Positions 33,701-46,600 of a stretch of DNA of 64,000 bases are shown piece after piece. A model generated the notes under the pieces. That model worked only from the letters and a program-made list of their open reading frames with translations, was not told the origin of the DNA and did not search any database. A program made the translations under genes and the position numbers. The first letter of the stretch is position 1; each line of letters starts with the position of its first letter. The DNA is from Pomphorhynchus laevis (lineage: Eukaryota; Acanthocephala; Palaeacanthocephala; Echinorhynchida; Pomphorhynchidae). The stretch is taken from positions 52,413-116,412 of the forward strand of contig WNNJ02001830.1 of NCBI GenBank assembly GCA_012934845.2, written 5' to 3'.

Positions 33701-35336
33701 TTTTATTTTAAATTTTTATTATAAATTTTAACTTCTTATAAATATAAGAAGTTACAGTAACTCTAATTAAATCATATTTATATAATATAATTAATATATT
33801 AATCATATTTAACTAACTCTAACTCAAATGCTTAACTCTAACTAATACTAACTAATACTAGCTTAACTCTAACTAACTCTGAATGATCTAGAAATATCTA
33901 AGGTTGTTTTAACATCATAGCATTTTCGTGACATTTTTATTTGAATTTAAGATCGTTATATTATTGTAATTGTTTTGCTAGAGAATACAGTTCAATTGCA
34001 TTTATAAACAGCAAACCGATATTTTGACGGCATTTTAACAGAACATATAATTTTTCGTAATCATCTGATGTATTAAGTATAATGTGAGTAAAATTATAAA
34101 ATTAATATTTAATAATTTTAATTTATTCATTATGATTTTTTGATTTTTAATAATAAAAATTGCTTTTAATTGTTGACAACATTTATTTATTTAGCAAGTC
34201 TAAAGAAGAGTTTATATATAAATTATATTTTGTTAAAAAATTATAACTACTTTTAAAAACTTTTGAAAAAACATCAGAATAACATTTAAACACCAAAATT
34301 AATATTTAATTATTTTACTTTATTCATTATTCATTATTTGCACCTATTATTTAGACCTAAATTATATTTTAGGCCTATATTAGACCTATTATTTAGACCT
34401 AAATAACACCTAAATTAAAGTGAAATTCTGCAATTTTCAAAACATCATCATGCTCCATAGTATAATGCTCCAGAGTTAGAAATAAAATTTCTTATCTTAT
34501 CTACAGCGCAAACTAAAAAATTCAACTTTTCATTGTTTCAAATTTAAATGGTTTTTAATTTGTTTCAATTTTAAATTAGGCTTCAGCTTATCATATAGTC
34601 GAATCAGGTTAAATTTTATTTTAACTTAAAATTTGGTTTCATCCTTTAATTTTGTTTCAGCCTTTAATTTGGTTTCAGATTTTAATTTGGTTTCAGCTTT
34701 TAATTTTTTGTCTTTAATATAATTTGTTTTTCAATGTATTGTATTGAAGAATATAATATTATTTGTCTTAAATTTATTGTTATGATTTAAAAATAAAATG
34801 TGCATCAATATAAGAAATAGTTGTTCCAATAAAATTCAATAACATAAACAGTTATTCTTTATATTGTTTATTATTTATTTAATTATTAATATTTTATTAT
34901 TATTTTATTAATTATAAATTTATAGATTATATGTTATGTATCTTATATTTATATCTCTCCATTTACGACGAATGTTTTTATACTCATAAATTTAATTCAT
35001 GGAATGTTTTACAAATAAAATAGTAAATTATTTACATTTCAGATTAGGATGCAAAATATTACAATTGTGTATTTTGATACTTTGATGAGTTTAGTAGTCG
35101 AGAAATCGCGTGCTATTTAAATCGCGTGTTATGGATCACATAACACTAAACATTAAGAAATAGTTGATTGTTAATTGCATGTGAATAACGTATCAGATAT
35201 CTGTACGAAAATTAAACTTTTATTAAAAAGCTTTTTTATCATTGAAATACTTTGAATTAGATTGTTTAATATTATTATATGCAAACTAATATAATATAAA
35301 ATATATTTATCGAAATTAATATAACAGTTAATATAT
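33701..35336. other. Noncoding, short TAACTC repeats
   Basis: No gene. A run of AACTCTAACTAA-type repeats lies at 33,820-33,885. Confidence 0.5.
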
Positions 35337-35338
35337 AG

Positions 35339-35438
35339 TCGAAACGCACACTAATCACTTCATCCGACTGAAAATGACTGTTGAGTGGTTAGGAACGTCT
35401 CGGAGTGATACATTAGACTGATGGAGCTGATGATCGAA
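35339..35438 (+). ncRNA. Hammerhead-like block, type II order, at LINE 5' end
   Basis: TCGAAACG ... CTAATCACT ... AGTGGTTAG ... ACGTC ... CTGATGA. The order GAAA, NUH, CUGAUGA is the open-stem-II form. Stem III starts ACG/CGU and has a 9-bp inner helix. Stem I is not convincing. The same 100-bp block recurs at 37,863-37,963, and both copies start at the GAAA core and end just after the CUGAUGA core. Confidence 0.4.
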
Positions 35439-37595
35439 GTCATCACCTTAGCTGATAAACTTTCCCGGGGCATAGCTGGAGCTACCAGACACGTCCTCTG
35501 GATTGCTGATAGAAGAATTTCCATAAGATATAAGCGGTATTACACCGACGAATAAGCAGTCTTGGAGAATCTGCGACGAGGCCATCGCGATGGCAGGGTG
35601 AAGAATGGCAACTTCGTCCCTATAAAAAGCTGTCTACTCCAAAAGAGTTTGACCTTGTGACATGACAAGTATGCACCGTCATTAAATAAGGGCTGCCAAA
35701 TGGCTCGTCTTAGCCACAGGTATCCGCGGATATCATTATCCGTTTAGTTTGGCAAACTCTTGAGGTTTCCCGGCCTCAAACTAACATGAAGAAGAAACAT
35801 ACGAAAATCGACTGAAACTGGAAAGCCAGCTTAAAAATTATAAAACGTTAAAGTGAACAACTTCCAAGCAACAACAATAACCTTAACCAGTTCCCAATCA
35901 CAACTAATCGACAATCTAAAAGAGTATAAATTGGTACGTTTAACGTTCGCTCGCTTCTTCTAACTGGTCAGCAAGAATTACTCGCACGCACATTAACAAA
36001 TAGGTCAATAGACTGTGTTGCTTAACAAAATGTCGCTGGTCTGATGTGGGTTCATTAACTGTCGTGAATCCGCTCTCCTGTCAATCATTCCAGCTCCTAC
36101 ACTCAAGTCCACGGACGGATCCGGCCAAGGGTGCGTTGTTATTGTGATGAGGTTTGATCTATCAGTACACATCATTGACTGGAATCCCATTGACTCTCGT
36201 ATTGCGCTCTTACGTCTAGCAGGCAAACCGTTTAATTAGTCGATTGTGAGCGCATATGCACAGAATGAATCACCCGAAACTATCGCAGATAAATTTTATC
36301 AAATACTTGACAGGGTACTATCTACGATCCCTTCAAATAATGTATTGGTGTTGGCAGGCGACTTCAATACTCAACTCGGATGTCCTCGAAATCACCTTAT
36401 CTCTAGTGTCGGGCTTCACACTGTTGGTATATTATGTCCTAATGGCGAGCGGCTAATTTCACTTGCCGATAGACTTCATCTTATTATGGCAAACACATTT
36501 TTCCGCCATAAAAGACGACATCTCGAAACATGGGTCCATCCTAATGTAGGGTACGAAATCAGATTGACCACATCTTCTTCAGACAACGCTGGAGCTCCTC
36601 CTTATTGAATAGTCTCTCCTTTTGGGGTTGGAAATAATTACTTGATTATGCACTAGTGATAGTGTGTAGAGAAGTTACGATTTCCCGTGACAAGTAAGAT
36701 ACCAAAATACACGACTTACAATAGCCGACTCCTTAATATCTTGCCAATTCGAGAGAAATTCAGAGCAATAGTAGAGGAAAACGTACTAAATGCCGAATGT
36801 TATCTACAAACATCACCTGATGAAATATGGGGACATATTACCCACTCGGATCATTCAGCTGCAGATAGTCATCTTCTAAGTAGGAGACGGCATACACGTT
36901 CGTGGATATCTGCGAATATGCTAGCGCTCTCTGCGGAGCGAAAGCATGCGCTGGATTCTAATCACCGTTCGCAAGTTAGGCATTATAGTAAGTTACTAAA
37001 ACAAAACCTAAGGATCGACCGTGACGCATATTGGAGCAGAATTGCTTCCCAAACTGAAGCTGTATCTGCATGTGCTGACAGCAGACGATTATTCCAATCC
37101 GTGAGAACTATCACGCGGACGCATACGTGCTCGCTTTCGGGATTACGCGATATTGCATATAACGCAGGAGTTATCGCATATAACATAGATGCAAAACTGA
37201 GGATTTGTGCTGAATATTACCCAGAGCTATATAATGGAAACAGACAGCCAGCAAACTGTGGAAGACATCGACGTTTAAACTCCAACAACAACCGAGATAC
37301 AATATTGTATCAACCGCATGAAGGAAAGCAAGGCATATGGTCTGGATCGGATCACTTCTGAAATCTTGCAATCGTCTTGTATCACATTATGTCAGAAACT
37401 CGCAGTTTTTTTAATCCATATGGAACGGCACAAGAATTCCAGAAGAGCTTTCAACGGCGATCATTATGCCGATTTACAAAGAGGGTGATGCAAGGTCATC
37501 CGAGAATTATCGTTCAATCTCGTTACTTCCTGTCGTTTACAAGGTTCTCGAATTAATCATGCTGGAACGCATTCGGCCGGTGCGAGAACGGCAAG
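35439..37595 (+). mobile_element. RTE/CR1-like LINE, truncated
   Basis: Leader 35,439-35,940, then endonuclease pieces (DWNPIDSRIALLRLAG near 36,180; SAYAQNE at 36,250; LAGDFNTQLG near 36,350; HLETWVHPN near 36,520), a linker (36,687-37,361) and the start of the RT (KAYGLDRITSEIL near 37,335; EGDARSSENYRSISLLPVVYK near 37,480-37,545). It ends at about 37,595, before motif A. Frames are broken in several places. Confidence 0.8.
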
Positions 37596-37862
37596 TACGT
37601 GAGAGTACTTGACGTAATTGTTAGTAATTGTAATTGTTAAAGTACTTGCCAGTACTTAAACAATTTGTAAAATAATGAATTCATTTCGGAATCCTGTAAA
37701 AAATACAATGCCATCCTAATAAACAGATACGCATTTGTGCCTTATATAAAGAATAACTAGAAGGTATGCACATGCAGCAAGTCAGTAAAAACGCTTTATG
37801 CACCTGAGTTTCGTCGAGCTTTGTGAGTAATTGCTGGTGTCTTTATAGTTATCACAAAAGCC

Positions 37863-37963
37863 TTCGAAACGCACACTAATCACTTCATCCGACTGAAAAT
37901 GACTGTTGAGTGGTTAGGAACGTCTCGGAGTGATATATTATACTGATGGAGCTGAAGATCGAA
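37863..37963 (+). ncRNA. Second copy of LINE 5' hammerhead-like block
   Basis: Near-identical to 35,339-35,438 but CUGAUGA reads CUGAAGA. CTTC just before GAAA could pair with GATC-flanked bases of stem II. It may be the start of a second, lost LINE copy. Confidence 0.4.
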
Positions 37964-38124
37964 ATCCAGTTATTTAGCAGCAAATATAAATTAAAAATCA
38001 ATCGTAGCCAACTCTGACTCCTGGACTGCAGATTTTGCGCCCTATATATGTATATGTATATATAAATATATAAATATGTATAGTTAGTATAAATATATAA
38101 TATATAAATAAATATGTATAGTAG

Positions 38125-38345
38125 TCATTTAAGCTAGACGCGGAAGAACGACAAAAAGCACTGTCGGATGCCGTTTCGTCATCTCAATGACTCATCAGTG
38201 CCAGTTCCCTCACACTGCAGGATGCAGAGGAGGACTAGCAGAAGGCTCTATCAAAGAATCAAGTGAATGATGCATTAGAAAATCTCTAGTGACATCATCA
38301 TTGAGTGCTAAACCAGCACTACCGCTTCACTAAATTGGATCATTA
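38125..38345 (-). repeat. Single unit of the 270-bp hammerhead repeat
   Basis: Homologous to 26,371-26,640, with the same end words (GAGGAGGACTA, CACTACCGCTTCACTAAAT, GGATCATTA). Confidence 0.7.
38130..38205 (-). ncRNA. Type I hammerhead ribozyme
   Basis: Minus strand: CUGAUGAGUCAUUGAGAUGAC then GAAAC, an inner CGACA/UGUCG hairpin and CCGCGUC. Stem II GUCAU/AUGAC perfect. Compared with 26.4 kb, the inner hairpin sequence differs but still pairs. Stem I is weak. Confidence 0.65.
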
Positions 38346-39390
38346 AATTTTGAATTTTTGGGAAAATTTCATACAAACTAGATTATTAATTCCAATTTTT
38401 TTTGGAAACCTTACTTTCCTGGATATGATGCCGAATTACAATATAGACGTATATATATTCATCTTTAAAGTTTTTCGGAGCAAACTATTTCCGAAAATCA
38501 TTTCTCTATTTACATGGAGAAATTAAATGAAATTATTTATTGATTTATTTATTATATATTTAATTACTTTCCTGATTTTATTTTTGTATTTATTTTAAAA
38601 GAATATAGTTAAGAGTAGCTATGATTAAACATGGACGATCTGCCCCTTATTTACAGACATGCCTAATTACGTTATGCCTTATATACGAATGCACAGCATC
38701 TTGGTCTTCGAAATCAATTCATCTTCATCTAACTCAAGAATTCATTTTCTACAATCGCAATTATAATTTAATAACTGTAAGTAAATGATACGATTATTAA
38801 TTATAATAGATTAATTAATTAATTGATAATAACTTAAGAGATTAAGTTATTATTTATTTAGAGATTAAGAGATAGCAGTTTTTTTCGTTATATAAATCGA
38901 TCAAATTAGAATTATTTTAATTAATAATTTTTTTGATAAATTTATTTAGTAGAAAATTATACTAATAGAAAATTTAATATAAAATTAATTGCATGTATCA
39001 AATTATGATTTATTTGAAGTACTCACAATGTAAGTTCAAAATTTGTGTTATTATGTCGTGCAATATGCCGTGCCCAATTTTGCAAAAAGGGGATGCTTAT
39101 CCGATTTATTCAAAAAACTATTAATGAATCTCGAAAGTTTTACTAATACAATAAAAATACAAAATTGAATTATTCAAAATTATCCTTTAAGTCAATTTTT
39201 TGAATTCATTTATAAGTTATTTGAACGGGTTATTTGAATTTTTGAGAAAATAGTTCCTTTTCAACTATAGAAACAAAGGGCTGAAGAATGTGCTCTATAA
39301 TATAAATATATATAACATACTTATATAATATATAAGTATAAACAGTTGATATATATATGATACTAACAAATTTGATATGCGTGATTTTTG
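38346..39390. other. Noncoding, no feature recognised
   Basis: AT-rich, no exon seen. Confidence 0.5.
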
Positions 39391-39399
39391 TATATATGC

Positions 39400-39820
39400 G
39401 CAGATGTGCTGAGTTAACAGCGGTCCAGGATTTCTTACGAAATTATGCATTAATAGAAAATTTTGTTGCTTGGCAGACAGGACTTTGATTCACGACTTTC
39501 AGTCACCATGTCACTTCTAGACGACCACTTTCGCATCGATATGATGGAGTACCCAGCAACAATCATCAGTAGAATGAAGTACCCATTGGTCGTTTTCGGT
39601 TGTCTGTGTGATATTGTGAATGAAGGCGTTTCCAACAATTTGCTTTATTTTCTGAGGATTACGCTCTTTGCCAGATCGAATTGCTGTGCGGACCATCCTT
39701 AAACACTAGGCAGAGGTTGTTGCTGAATTGCCGCTTCACTCGTTGGATCCTTAATGGATATTGCATGTATAATGGTGGTGCACGGATGTGCTGAGTAAAC
39801 GACGGTCCAGGATTTACATG
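39400..39820 (-). repeat. 380-bp hammerhead repeat, one unit
   Basis: Full unit plus a little more, at high similarity to the 23-25 kb array (GCGCAGATGTGCTGAG, CGGTCCAGGATTTCTTACG, GGATCCTTAATGGATA). Confidence 0.85.
39512..39604 (-). ncRNA. Hammerhead-like motif, reversed order (380-bp family)
   Basis: NUH strand TGGTCGTCTAGAAGTGA, CUGAUGA strand TTCTACTGATGATTGTTGCT and GAAA strand GACAACCGAAAACGACCA on the minus strand. One extra A in the GAAA core. Confidence 0.55.
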
Positions 39821-39862
39821 CAAATGTAAATTTTACATTTTTTGACTAACAGGATATAATGT

Positions 39863-39962
39863 ACGATTTGATATTATACGATTTTATATTATACAATTTG
39901 ATATTATACGATTCGATATTATACGATTTGATAGTATACGATTTGATAGTATATGATTTGAC
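39863..39962. repeat. 17-bp tandem repeat, about six copies
   Basis: ATACGATTTGATATTAT-type units with small changes. Confidence 0.85.
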
Positions 39963-39964
39963 AA

Positions 39965-41425
39965 CTTGAAAATAGCAGTAATTTTGTCTTAGTTTGCGAC
40001 ATAGGTGTTTAATTAATATGTAATTGACTGACAGGATATACTCAGTGATTCAACTTTATCAAATGTCGTCCTATATGCTGTTGTTCGTCCTTTCTGCATG
40101 TGTGAGTGCCAATAGTGATTGTATCATTGTCCTTTAATGTAAATTGTTTATTATAAATGATACTCATATAAGTTGCCTACTTATATTATAATATTTACAA
40201 TACTTTTTCTTTTATTTTTAATAGTATTTTAATCTAACTTATAAAATTATAAAATAATAAAAAATATTATTTTTGATAAAATTATGCATTTATTTTGTTT
40301 CAATTATCAAATTTAGTTAAAAAGCACTGGAGAAATTACTTTTTCCAACACAAATTTCAATACACAAGATGATCGAAGCTCAGTAATTTTAGCTATTTGC
40401 AATCGGGAGTTTAAAGTAAGGTTATCGTATGGGTAAGAAATAGTCCGAGGCTAAATTAAATTAATTTTGATTATAAACTATTCAATTTAAAGTTTTGATA
40501 AATAGATAATTATTTAATATTAATGGTTTAGTGTATCTATAACTATTTTAATAAATAGTTATTAAAATAATTACTATTTATTAATAAACTATTTATTAAT
40601 AAACTATTTATTAATAAACTATTTTAATAAATTTATTTGTTTATTCTTTATTCTTAATTTTTTTATTATAATATTTTATAGTTTGAAATAATAACACAGC
40701 GCCTTCATTGCGAGAGAAATTAAACAAACTTCATCATCTTGTTTTTTTAATTAGAAATCAATTAAACTTATTGATTTTACTAATTAGCAAACAATTAAAC
40801 TTATTGGTTTTTATTGTTAACTAATCGGTTAATTTCGTCATTTTAATGATTTATGTAGCAGCTAGCCGTTAGATTTTAACAGTTGATTTTCTAATTTTCA
40901 ACAGTTTTAATTATGGAATTCAAAAAAATCTTTATTTTATCAGACATTTAAGTATAAAATTAAGGTATGTTCGTATCTTTTGCAGACAACAATTCATTAT
41001 CAATGCTTAGAGCAAATTAAACAAAAACACGTAAATTTAAAATTTCCAAAGGATAGATTGTCGAAATACAAATTAAACGCTGAATAACTTTAAAGTTATT
41101 TTGTTTATTTTTTATATATTTTTTCAGTAATTTTTACTTTATATTTTTTACTTTTTGATAACGAAAATTGGCTACATGTTAAGGATAACTTTTGATTTAA
41201 TCAATTTAATAAGTACTTTATCAATTCAAAATAAACTGGAAAAACAAATTGATTATTCAGCATTTTTGCCAATGCGATGCGAATGTCTAGAAACATAAGA
41301 TTATGTTGATTATTAGAATTATTTAGATTAATTTTAATTATGCTTTTCTAACTTTTTGTTTGTACCAGGAATTAAAGTAATTTAAACAAATACCATTACA
41401 TCGCACAAAGTATAAAAGAAGCTTT
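39965..41425. other. Noncoding, no feature recognised
   Basis: AT-rich. ATTTATTAATAAACT repeats near 40,580-40,625. No exon recognised. Confidence 0.5.
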
Positions 41426-41429
41426 TAAA

Positions 41430-42454
41430 GCTTTTGGTCTTTTTCTAGACCATCTTCAGAAAATACAATCTAAAAATAATACAAATGTGCAATAAATAAA
41501 ATTAAATATATAAAATGTAAATTAACATTAAAACACCTTTCGAGTTCGAATGCGCCTTCATATTTTTTCGTTAAATTTAAGTACTCTGATTTTTATTTCC
41601 ACATAAAAAATTCCCAAATGAAATTTAAATGGGCTTAATATTCGTAGAAAAAATATTATCAAAAATGTCATCAAGCTTTCTGGTATTGAAATTCCCGAAG
41701 ATTTATCAGAGATATTTCATATTGGCTTAAATACCAATCTAAAACGTAATTTTTATCACTCAGAGAATAAAATGGAAATCGAAAATCTTTACAGTCAGGT
41801 AGTAGACTTCAAAAAAGAATGAAGTACAAATAAATAGCACCGATCTATTCAAATATGAGCTGAAATTATTTGGTATGAACATATCTAAGGACTATTACAC
41901 AGATTTATTAACAAAAGATAAACATAAAAATACGTAAATTCTGCAAAGATGACCGAATTTCTATCCGCAAAGCAGATAAAAGCGCAAGGTGATGAATAAA
42001 AAAGATTATTTATAGAAACTTGAAAATATTGTATTTGGCACGACGAAATTTGACAAGATTAAGGGCAATACTAATATCGTTATCAAAAATACGATTAATA
42101 AAATTAATATCGGAAATAAGTTCAAACCGAGGCGATAACAGCACCTTTAAGAAAATGGAGGTCACTTTAGAGCAGGCAACTTTAGAGCAGAAACCCAAAA
42201 AATCCAAAAGGATAAATATAATCCGAATTGTGACCAATTATTTCAACAATAGCAACGCCAACGTATGAGATATCAAAAATTTTAAATGACATAATAACAT
42301 CGTTTACTTAAAATGCAAATACATGCAACTAGAGTTTTGAATTATAATCATATGACTATAATTCGTCTCAACTAAATGATATCATGACTTCACTATACGT
42401 GATAAATCTATTTACAAACGTCCCAATTAAAAGAGCAATTGACATCATTATAAT
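41430..42454 (+). mobile_element. Penelope-like element (C-terminal nuclease lineage), 5' part
   Basis: The 5' end (AGCTTTTGGTCTTTTTCTAGACC, first part at 41,430) is the inverse of the 3' end at 49,160-49,210, as in the inverted ends of Penelope elements. The coding remnant has RKADKSA near 41,970 and LFTNVPIKRAID near 42,410, the conserved N-terminal RT blocks. It is cut at 42,455 by the other Penelope type; later parts appear at 46,180 and 48,740. Confidence 0.6.
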
Positions 42455-43372
42455 TAAATCAGCTAACTGAGTCTACGTATTTAATATAATTATAAAATAA
42501 ACAACACATAATAATGCTAAATCAAAAAGTAATAATTAAATAATAAAATAAATAATTGTTTTAAGGTTTTTTATAATTTATATCAAGTTAAAATAAAAAA
42601 TTGAAATTTAAAATAAAAGTCATTTCTATGAATTGACTAATAAATAACAGACGTTGTATCAGAATAAGAATTAGAGGTCATCAGGAGGAACTGCTATGCT
42701 ATCAGGTTTCGAACCCTAACTCCTCTACCCAACATAGCAGCGCGGCCAAATACATGCTAATGATGTATTTCCTCTGAAATAACTATCTAGTATCTTATTC
42801 TAATACAAAGTATATTATTTATTATCCATCCATAAAAATTTGCCACTTAAGAGTTTAAATTTATTCTTTATATTATTGTGTTGATTTATATATTTTACTA
42901 TTTTCTGCTTGATGTTATTTTTATAGTAACCTAGTTTAAAATATGTATCTATTAAATTATTTAAATGATTTTGAAGAAAGCCAATATCATTACATATTGT
43001 TGCAATTCTTAAAATTTCATTATTTAATGTATTATATTTTATATTATATGCTATGCATGAATGCTCATGCAAAAATATGTTTCTTGTAAATTTAAATATG
43101 TCATCTTTACGATATAAATTGATAGTAGTTTTAGTTAATGTTAATTTAATGTTCATATCTAGATATACACCTTTGTTATCGTCAATATTGGTTTTGTAAA
43201 GAATGAGGCTACCTGGATAAATTTGTTCACTAATTGAATAAAAATTATTAGAATTAAATACACATATATCATCAATGTATCGAAACATATATTTCATATA
43301 TTTATATTGTTTAGATTTAGTTTTTACACAATTATGAACAAATTCATATTCTATAAAGCTTAAAAACAAGTA
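42455..43372 (-). mobile_element. Penelope-like copy (N-terminal nuclease type), 3' part
   Basis: Minus-strand RT C-terminal frame 42,815-43,369 (YIDDICVFN motif C, VYLDMNIKL motif D) followed by the leader 42,468-42,780. Very similar to 3,190-4,080. The 5' part is missing beyond 43,372. Confidence 0.85.
42671..42740 (-). ncRNA. Hammerhead-like motif, reversed order (Penelope leader)
   Basis: Same as 3,397-3,466 except that the base of stem II reads GGGUUCGAAAC instead of GGGGCCGAAAC, which shortens stem II by one pair. Stems I and III are unchanged. Confidence 0.5.
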
Positions 43373-43399
43373 ATAAAGATTTTATTAAAAACACAAACG

Positions 43400-45480
43400 T
43401 ATGTGAAAAAGTTTGTCAAAAATTAGAATATATAATCAAGAAATCGAAGGATTACAGTACCACATAAGGAGAAGATTCTAGAAGACGAAGGCCAGCGGTC
43501 TTATCGCATGATCTCCATATCTCCATTCTGTTCGAAACACACACCCTCCTTCAAAGCTTTGTTCTTACAGACTGAAGGAACCTTCCACTGCCCGTGTTCT
43601 TAAAGGATTTACGCTTCCGAACTCCACTCCGCAGCCAAGGTCATCGCATGTGAGACATCATAGGAACTTAGCAGAGAAGTTTAGTAGTACTGATTTTGCT
43701 TTGTAGTATGGATTATTTCCTTTTAAATTTCATATCGTAATGGCCTCATGTTCAGCTGGATCTGAGCCCTGCAGCCAACCCAACACGCCGCTCTCCGACT
43801 AAACTGCCTGGGATCATACGACCTTCGAAGAGCCCTATCTAGACTGACTATGCTCGGTAATCGCGAGATGTGGAATTTGAGAAACCTAAGTCTTTGCTCT
43901 GGAGGACGTCCTATCGAAAAGAAGACTAATCCCGAGATAGCCCAAGTACCCTAGAGGCGCACTTGGATTTTTCCATTTAACGACATATGTTGAGCCCATT
44001 TCATGGCCCAACTAGCTTTCTTCAGGGTATGTTTAAGTATATCCAGGTTGGCTTTCGCTGACCAGTTCACCTTAACAGTGGACTCCAGGTATTTTACTCG
44101 ACTTGTGAAGGTAGGTATAGGTTGATTAATCAATATGGAAGAAAGAGCTGAGAGTGCTAGTCTCTTTAATTTTTTCTGTCGCAGGAGCGCTATGAAAGAT
44201 AACCATCTGCGATTTGGGCGAGTTGAGTATTGGAAGCTGATCTTTTAATCTTAAAAAGAAACGGCGATGTCTGAGACTTGTCACCTGCGTCCAGAGAACA
44301 AGGCTGTTGTATTACTAGCGTATACCACTAGATGTTGATCATGTTTAAATATCTTATATAGTTCGATGGAGGCAGCAAGATATAAGATAGGAGAAAGTGG
44401 GAAGCCTTGAGGCACACACTTAATAGGGTAGAACTGATGCGCATCAGGATCGTCTTCATAGCAGAATCGCTTGGTGTACAGCAATATCTACATCCTGTTA
44501 ACATTTCTCGAAGGGAACCCGATGGACCTGAGAGAGGAGATAACGAAGAAAATAGAGATGCGGTCATATGCAGCAGAAAAGTCAAGGAAAACAGCCACAG
44601 CGAGTTGATGATTGTTATTCTTACAAAACTTATTCACTTCATCTATTGCTAAATGGACCGAACGCGCTTTGACAAACCCATGAAAACTCGGTGGGATCAA
44701 GTTACGCCTACTTAAATAATCGCAGATTCTTCGCGCAAGCACTTTTTCGTAGATGGAGATGAGGGAATTTTAAATCGAAATGGGCCGCTGGTCTTTAGTA
44801 TATGATACCGGATTACGTTTGGGTAAAAACATTCTACGACCAATTTTAATGCCGGCTACATCGGGTGGAGAGGCTAAACGCACTGTGACGGCCACTTCTC
44901 TTCTTTAATCGGCTGTCAGAAGCTGACAGACCCGAGAAGTAAGTATAGCGACGTATTTGAAGGCGCCCGTAAGTGGACTTCATAAGTTAAGGATATATAT
45001 AACAGATAAGTCCATGCTCCTAAAGTCACCCCAAGACGGGATTGGTTGGGGAGATTAAGTTGCTCCATAGTTGTGTAGGGATAGTGACTCTTCCAAAACT
45101 CTGTCGAGGCAAATACCTTCATTCCAACCCACAACCCTGTCCCTCCAGCAGACAAGCTTCTCTTTCTTGAGTATCTTCCAAGAGGAATACTCAGCAGGAT
45201 TATGGTGAGCAAGGTTCCCCTATCCCTGCTCAGCTGGAACCTATATCTAGAGCTCCAGTATTCATTCGAGAGGGCATGTCTGGCGGAAACAGAGAAATTG
45301 GGAAAGTGAAGCATTTTAACCAAGACATTGAGTTTTGTTGGAGTGGGATTGTAAATACGACCTTCATAGGTAGTCAAAAGCAATGCCTTAGCTTGCGATG
45401 AAAGGTAGGAATTAAATTCGGTCAAACTCTTATTTCCAATTCTAGGAATGAGTTGAATAGCCGCCATGAAAGAAAGCTAC
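43400..45480 (-). mobile_element. LINE, decayed RT region
   Basis: Minus-strand pieces: a 183-aa frame at 44,916-45,467 without clear motifs, GFVKARSVHLAIDEV and the motif A box VFLDFSAAYDRI near 44,560-44,680, CVPQGFPLSPILYLAAS (motif B) and LVVYASNT (motif C, changed) at 44,330-44,430, and a C-terminal TSRVKYLESTV near 44,090. It belongs to the Jockey/R1/CR1 group by motif style and differs from the other LINEs here. Many frame breaks. Confidence 0.7.
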
Positions 45481-46179
45481 TCTGATGGGATCAAAGTGAA
45501 ACCTTCTTCTAAGCAACGTATCTTACTCTATCCGCCAACGAATTAGGTCATGAGAGGTGATCTGTTGCTGGCGCTACTGCTCAGTACAGATAGGTTTCAA
45601 CAACCACATCTTATGTAGCAGTAATATGTCTAGGAGAGAATTAGTTGTGGAGCAATGAAAGGTGGGGGAAGGTGGTTTGTCAATAAGATAGTTATATAGT
45701 TATAACTATATATGACATGACTAAGGCAAGGTCGATTCCAGTTGTAGTAACTGGGTAACCGATAATTCAGTAATATGCTAATGAAAAATAGAATTTATGA
45801 TATTATCCCCCCAATAAGATAAATTGTTGATCATTGTTCATCTCTTGATACCTAAAAAGGACTCACACAGACTGATATATGACGAGAGAATATAAAGTGG
45901 ATGCAACACTTCAGACTTCTATTTTCCTTCCACATATCAAGTTCTGAACGAAGAACATCTATTGTGTAAAGGGTGGCACGTAAAAATTGACTTCAAGTCA
46001 ATGTTTTATGCCCGTCCGATAGGATAAAAACCGATTTAATGCTATTTACTATCATTATGAGGTAGTTCCTTTCAATATACTTCGGAGCCACTATAGTTAT
46101 AGTTATCACGGTATATGATTACGTATACCGTGATCCATTACATTGAACATTAGATATCAGTGAAGTTACGAAAATTACT

Positions 46180-46600
46180 TGTAATATCTTTAATGGACTC
46201 TATCTTTATATTTCACGAGAAAACTCAACTTATCGACAGATTAATGGCGTTTCCATGGGCTGTGTTTTAGGTTCAACAGTGACAAATTTCTATATGTGCT
46301 ATATTGATAGGATCACATTCGAAGCAAAATATATACACTCGCTATATCGACAACACATTGTGTTGCGTGCAAAGCAAAGATTAAGCATTAAAATTAAAAA
46401 ATATATTTGAAGATCATTCACAGAAATACATTTTTAAAATAAAATGAAATAAAATAAAATTTATAATTCACATAGTATTTTAAAATCAAATTAAAATTAC
46501 ATTTCTTTATGTGCAAGTGTAAAGAAACGAAACACATTTTGTCATGAAGTATTCAGAAAGGAAACAATGAGGCACATATTTGAACTATAAAAGCATCTGC
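46180..46600 (+). mobile_element. Penelope-like RT fragment (C-terminal nuclease lineage)
   Basis: YRQINGVSMGCVLGSTVTNFYM near 46,215-46,285 is RT motif B of Penelope elements; a YRQHIVL-type degraded YVDDTL box follows. Separated from the 41.4-42.5 kb part by later insertions. Confidence 0.6.

Noticed and set aside
35339-37963. LTR element bounded by the two 100-bp repeats
   Set aside because: The interior is a LINE with endonuclease before RT, and the second repeat lies 270 bp past its truncated end; no LTR landmarks.
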